A stretch of DNA of 36,573 nucleotides from an uncultured bacterium (lineage in GTDB: Bacteria > Pseudomonadota > Alphaproteobacteria > Sphingomonadales > Sphingomonadaceae), in contig CAISGR010000285.1 in the NCBI GenBank assembly GCA_903884945.1, positions 1 through 36,573 on the forward strand, in the 5' to 3' direction. Position numbers and translations under genes: made by a program. The notes under the pieces are model-generated. The model was not told the DNA's origin, searched no databases, and was given only the letters and a program-made list of their open reading frames with translations. This document shows, piece by piece, positions 32,873 through 36,573 of this stretch. Each line of letters starts with the position of its first letter. Position 1 is the first letter of the stretch.

Positions 32873-35395
32873 ATGTTCGATCAAATCGGGACGAGCCCCA
32901 TAGCGATAGAGCGCCGATGGCGCTTCAAGGTGCAGGGGCTAGACTGTCAGAACGAGGTTCGGTTGCTCAGGGAAGCGCTGCTCCCACTCGGTGGAGATGA
33001 GCGGTTTTTGTCGTTCCAGCCGAAGCTTGGCCTGCTCGACGTCGACGTCGCGTCCGGCCTCACAGTCGAAGCCGTGATCGCGGCCGTATCGACCACCGGG
33101 ATGACCGCTGAGCTAGACGGTCAGAGCGGTATCTCAAAAGATGCCGCGGGAGCCGATGGTTGCAGAAGCTGCTCGGGTGAACCGGCGCCCGTTGCCCAGG
33201 CCCTGCCGGACCGTCCGGACGGCGTCATTTTCGCAATCCATGGCATGGACTGCGGTGACGAAGTCGCGGTGCTCAAGCGCGAACTCGGTCCGATCGTCGG
33301 GCCGGAAAAACTGTCGTTCGATCTGATCAACGGTCGCATGTCGATCGCGAGCGATGCCGATCTCTCTCTTCACGCCGACATCCTAAGGGCAGTCGAACGC
33401 ACGGGGATGCGCGCCGAACTGTGGAATGAAGGCGAGCGCAGTGTCGGTGCGCCAGAGGAACAGCGGCGGCGCCGTGTTCAGGCCGGGCTGACCATCGCAA
33501 GCGGCGCTTTGGTCCTGATCGGTTTTGCGATTCACGCGCGCGCGAACGGCTTCGCTGCGGTACTGCACGAGAGCCTGGCGCGCGAGGCGCACCCCCCGCT
33601 TCTGGCGATGCTCGCTTATTCCTTGGCGATTCTGTCGGCCGTTCGATACGTCGCGCCCAAGGCGATCCTCGCGGCGCGGCGACTCCGGCCGGACATGAAC
33701 CTGCTCATGCTGGTCGCGGTGGCGGGCGCCCTCGGCATCGGCCAATGGTTCGAAGCGGCGACTGTCGCATTTTTCTTCGCCCTTGCGCTGGCGCTTGAGG
33801 CATGGAGCCTGGGACGTGCCCGCCGTGCCGTCGCCGCCCTTTTGGAAATCGCGCCGGATTCGGCCCGGATACGGGATGCGGCCGGCGTCGAGAGGGACGT
33901 GCCCGTTGCCGACGTTGCGGTCGGAACGCACGTGATCGTTCCGCCGGGCGGAAAGATACCGCTCGATGGCCAGGTGGTTGCGGGGACCAGCGCGGTCAAT
34001 CAGGCACCAATCACGGGTGAAAGCGTACCCGTCACGGTCATGCAGGACGCAACCGTCTATGCCGGGACCATCAATGGCATGGGCGCGCTCGAAATCGTAA
34101 CCACCCGGCCAGCCTCCGACACGACCCTCGCGCGTATCGTGCGGATGGTCGGCGAGGCGCAGAGCAAACGGGCTCCGACCGAACAATGGGTGGAACGCTT
34201 CGCGCGGATATACACGCCGGTCGTGATGGCGCTTTCCCTGGCGGTATTCCTCGTGCCGCCTCTTCTGCTGGGAGGCGGTTGGGCCGCCTGGTTCTATCAA
34301 GCGCTCGTGTTGCTCGTCATCGCCTGCCCCTGTGCGCTGGTCATCTCGACCCCTGTCAGCATAGTCGCCGGATTGACGGGCGCGGCCCGGCGGGGCGTGC
34401 TGATCAAGGGAGGTGTCCACCTGGAAACGCCTGCCCGCCTCACAGCGATTGCGATGGACAAGACCGGCACGCTCACGCTTGGGCGCCCCGAGGTAATCGA
34501 GCTTGTCCCGCTTGGCGGTCGGGGCGAGATCGAGCTGCTGGCGCTCGCGGCTGCCATCGAAGCGCGAAGCGAGCATCCGATTGCCCACGCGATCCTTGAT
34601 GCCGCAGCAGTGCGCGGCGTCGATATCGTCCCTGCAACGGCGGTGACGGCCTTGCCCGGGCAAGGAGTCGTTGGCGCGATCGGTGGTCGCGAGATCTGGG
34701 TCGGCTCCCCTGGCTATCTCGGCGAGAGGCTGGGGGGTGCAGGCGATGATGAGCTTGCCGCCCAGTTGCGTCGAATCGCTGCGGCCGGACTGACCGGGAT
34801 CGTTGTCGGCGAGGGCCAGTCGGTCATCGGATTAATTTCAATTGGTGATGCAGTGCGTCCTGAGGCCAGGCAAATCGTCGCGCAACTGCATGAACTTGGC
34901 ATCGCACAGGTCGTGATGCTGACGGGAGACAGCCGCGCGCCCGCTCAGGCCATCGCGCATGAAACCGGTGTGGATGAAGTTTACGCCGAGCTGCTTCCCG
35001 AACAGAAGGTCGAGGCGATAGAAAGACTGGTGGCGCAGCATGGCCTTGTCGCGATGGTCGGTGACGGCGTCAACGACGCGCCGGCGATGGCGCGGGCCAG
35101 CCTCGGCATCGCGATGGGCGCGATTGGGAGCGATGCGGCGATCGAGACGGCGGATATCGCACTGATGCAGGATGATCTCTCCCAGCTACCGTGGCTTATT
35201 CGGCACTCCCGTGCGACGCTCACCATCGTCCGGCAGAACATCGGCTTCTCGCTTGCGGTCAAGCTCGTCTTCGGGGGGCTGACGCTGCTCGGAATGGCGT
35301 CGCTTTGGGGCGCGATAGCAGCAGATGTCGGAGCATCGCTCCTGGTCGTGCTCAACGGGCTGCGTCTTATCAATCGCGACCAGCGGGCGCGATAG
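32873..35395 (+). CDS. pbrA: Lead/cadmium/zinc-exporting P1B-2 ATPase
   Basis: An 840-residue ATPase starting at ATG 32873 (MFDQIGTSPIA), with GAGG seven bases upstream; longer frames would include the promoter. Two N-terminal HMA domains (about 14-82 and 116-184) carry DCQNE (Cys25) and DCGDE (Cys127), Cys-x-x-Glu in place of Cys-x-x-Cys. The core shows TGES (381-384), the CPC motif (Cys485, Cys487) of Zn/Cd/Pb pumps, Asp529 in DKTGTLT, and MVGDGVNDAP. It expels Pb(II), Cd(II) or Zn(II) from the cytoplasm. It is followed after 66 bases by the undecaprenyl-diphosphatase gene, the PbrA-PbrB pair in which ATPase export is combined with phosphate release to precipitate lead outside. Confidence 0.93.
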   Translation: MFDQIGTSPIAIERRWRFKVQGLDCQNEVRLLREALLPLGGDERFLSFQPKLGLLDVDVASGLTVEAVIAAVSTTGMTAELDGQSGISKDAAGADGCRSCSGEPAPVAQALPDRPDGVIFAIHGMDCGDEVAVLKRELGPIVGPEKLSFDLINGRMSIASDADLSLHADILRAVERTGMRAELWNEGERSVGAPEEQRRRRVQAGLTIASGALVLIGFAIHARANGFAAVLHESLAREAHPPLLAMLAYSLAILSAVRYVAPKAILAARRLRPDMNLLMLVAVAGALGIGQWFEAATVAFFFALALALEAWSLGRARRAVAALLEIAPDSARIRDAAGVERDVPVADVAVGTHVIVPPGGKIPLDGQVVAGTSAVNQAPITGESVPVTVMQDATVYAGTINGMGALEIVTTRPASDTTLARIVRMVGEAQSKRAPTEQWVERFARIYTPVVMALSLAVFLVPPLLLGGGWAAWFYQALVLLVIACPCALVISTPVSIVAGLTGAARRGVLIKGGVHLETPARLTAIAMDKTGTLTLGRPEVIELVPLGGRGEIELLALAAAIEARSEHPIAHAILDAAAVRGVDIVPATAVTALPGQGVVGAIGGREIWVGSPGYLGERLGGAGDDELAAQLRRIAAAGLTGIVVGEGQSVIGLISIGDAVRPEARQIVAQLHELGIAQVVMLTGDSRAPAQAIAHETGVDEVYAELLPEQKVEAIERLVAQHGLVAMVGDGVNDAPAMARASLGIAMGAIGSDAAIETADIALMQDDLSQLPWLIRHSRATLTIVRQNIGFSLAVKLVFGGLTLLGMASLWGAIAADVGASLLVVLNGLRLINRDQRAR

Positions 35396-35409
35396 CTCGG
35401 TTTCCGAGC
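35395..35409 (+). repeat. Small hairpin at the pbrA stop codon
   Basis: GCTCGG (35395-35400), loop TTT, CCGAGC (35404-35409): six base pairs starting at the last base of the pbrA stop. There is no T-run, so it is not a strong terminator; it may tune the ratio of pbrA to the downstream gene. Confidence 0.3.
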
Positions 35410-35461
35410 GTCACGAAGCCACGATCTTCGCTCTTCGATCCCGCAAAAGGACCACATTGAT

Positions 35462-36334
35462 ATGGCCGGACAATGTACCGCGAGCATCGACACGGGCTTT
35501 GTGACATTGGGCTATGCCAAGGTCGCCCTCTTGGGCGTGGTGCAGGGCATTACCGAACTTCTGCCGATTTCGTCGACGGCCCATATGCGCGTCGTACCTG
35601 CCGTGCTGGGGTGGCGAGATCCGGGTTCGGCCTTTTCGGCCGCAATGCAGCTCGCGGCGCTCGCCGCCGTTATCAGCTATTTCTGGCAGGACGTTCGCCG
35701 TCTTGCCGTCGAGTCTGTGTCGGCGATCAGCCGCCGCGAATTCGGCGATCCCGATCTGCGTCTTGCGACCTGGATCGTGCTGGCGACGATCCCTATCGCG
35801 CTGGCGGGCGTGCTCCTTTCGAGCAGCCTCAATACCTGCAACTCGCCCCTTCGCGCATTGCCGGTGATCGGCTGGGCGTGTATCGTAATGGCGGTGCTGA
35901 TGGCGCTCACTGAAATCCTGGCACGCCACCGCCGCAGCGTCGAGAACGCATCACTGGTGGACGCGCTGCTCGTCGGCCTGGCCCAGGTCGGAGCCCTCAT
36001 CCCAGGCGTCTCACGCTCCGGATCGACCCTCACCGCTGCGCTAGCACTCGGATTTAAGCGTGAAGAAGCGGCGCGCTTTTCATTCCTGTTGGGCATCCCG
36101 GCTATAGCTCTCGCCGGGCTGAAGGAATTATGGGAGCTGCACAAAGTCCATCTCGATATGCATGGCTGGTCCGTTTTGGCCGTTGGTCTTGTTGTTGCAT
36201 CCGTTTCAGCGTTCGCGGCGATCTGGGCGCTAATGCGCGTCCTCGACCGCTTCTCCGCTTGGCCGTTCGTCATCTATCGCGGCGTGCTTGGCGTTCTTCT
36301 GGTCATTGCGACCACCAACGCCTGGCTGGTCTAA
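35462..36334 (+). CDS. pbrB: Undecaprenyl-diphosphate phosphatase, PbrB/UppP-like
   Basis: A 290-residue polytopic membrane protein of the BacA/UppP family. Visible signatures are QGITELLPISSTAH (Glu32, His41 in the family active-site region) and PGVSRSGSTLTAALALGF near 180-197. It dephosphorylates undecaprenyl pyrophosphate and releases phosphate in the periplasm. Placed directly behind pbrA and its PbrR promoter, it corresponds to PbrB, which in the lead system provides phosphate that traps exported Pb(II). A housekeeping uppP cannot be excluded from sequence alone; the context makes the accessory role more likely. Start 35462 has AGGA upstream at a slightly long distance. Confidence 0.88.
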   Translation: MAGQCTASIDTGFVTLGYAKVALLGVVQGITELLPISSTAHMRVVPAVLGWRDPGSAFSAAMQLAALAAVISYFWQDVRRLAVESVSAISRREFGDPDLRLATWIVLATIPIALAGVLLSSSLNTCNSPLRALPVIGWACIVMAVLMALTEILARHRRSVENASLVDALLVGLAQVGALIPGVSRSGSTLTAALALGFKREEAARFSFLLGIPAIALAGLKELWELHKVHLDMHGWSVLAVGLVVASVSAFAAIWALMRVLDRFSAWPFVIYRGVLGVLLVIATTNAWLV

Positions 36335-36573
36335 GGCTTCAGCCTCGCCGCACAGCTCAAGCCGCTTGTAGGCGTGGTCGTGCAACTCAGTCAGATGTAG
36401 CCACAGTCCGACAGTTACCAGGATTTCGGCGACGATGAGAGGCACCGTGACAGGTTCGCCGATCTTGCAGAAACATCGATCAAATCGTGCCCAATTGGGC
36501 GGTAGCAGATAATGTCGTGATCAACGGACATCCGACCTGATCGCCGGCGTCGCAGGCACGAACGGTGTCGGCA

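Noticed and set aside
36230..36445. Minus-strand frame containing a hydrophobic segment (PLIVAEILVTVGLWLHL)
   Set aside because: It runs antisense into pbrB and has no clear start; the coding-like residues near the window end change frame, so I cannot tell a pseudogene from chance.
1..36573. CRISPR arrays, tRNA, rRNA, integrase genes or attachment sites
   Set aside because: No regularly spaced repeats, no cloverleaf or ribosomal sequence, and no phage or integrative-element integrase were seen; the IS1380-family transposase is the only mobile gene.

Overview
The window looks like an accessory region of a GC-rich alphaproteobacterium, most likely a sphingomonad (Sphingomonas, Sphingobium or Novosphingobium). 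That assignment rests on the flavour of the proteins (CzcCBA plus DUF190, NRAMP-like carrier, RcnB-like small secreted protein, GH130, FliE) and is inference; there is no rRNA, tRNA or other taxonomic marker. The dominant theme is heavy-metal handling.

Left edge (1-1306): a divergent three-gene module of a small lipoprotein (cut by the window edge), a Gly/Tyr/His-rich secreted protein, and a second Gly/His-rich secreted protein broken by one TGA. A mirror-image copy lies at 25.97-27.32 kb, so the two copies bracket about 25 kb of metal genes. Decay is reciprocal: each copy has lost different genes.

Minus-strand block (18122 down to 1338): read in transcription order, a His-rich periplasmic protein, czcC, czcB, czcA and a DUF190 protein (RND efflux of divalent cations); a truncated and an intact SRPBCC protein; a zf-TFIIB zinc-ribbon protein; an MliC-like lipoprotein; an MgtC-like membrane protein; a tail-anchored hypothetical; a second MliC-like lipoprotein; then a tightly coupled chain (ATGA overlaps) of a ZIP transporter, a CDF transporter, a P1B-4 ATPase with SPC and HEGST motifs, a thioredoxin-reductase-like flavoprotein and a HAD-IIB phosphatase; and finally a dihydrolipoamide dehydrogenase.

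Middle (18.3-25.4 kb): a small two-helix membrane protein, a frameshifted second copy of the HAD-IIB phosphatase divergent from an NRAMP-like carrier, a phospholipase D/cardiolipin synthase-like protein followed by a DedA protein, and a complete IS1380-family element (23762-25375) whose right end supplies the stop codon of a truncated RcnB-like gene.

Right part (25.4-36.6 kb): the decayed mirror module, a second zf-TFIIB protein, an isolated fliE, a GH130 glycosidase/phosphorylase, a 44-residue acidic ORF, and a lead-resistance cluster: pbrT (FTR1 permease with cytochrome c domain, minus), pbrR (MerR family, minus), pbrA (CPC-type ATPase, plus) and a pbrB/uppP-like undecaprenyl-diphosphatase (plus). 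Two PbrR-type operators with 19-bp promoter spacers are visible, in front of pbrA and pbrT. Together the genes would take up, bind, pump out and sequester Zn, Cd, Co, Pb and similar ions.
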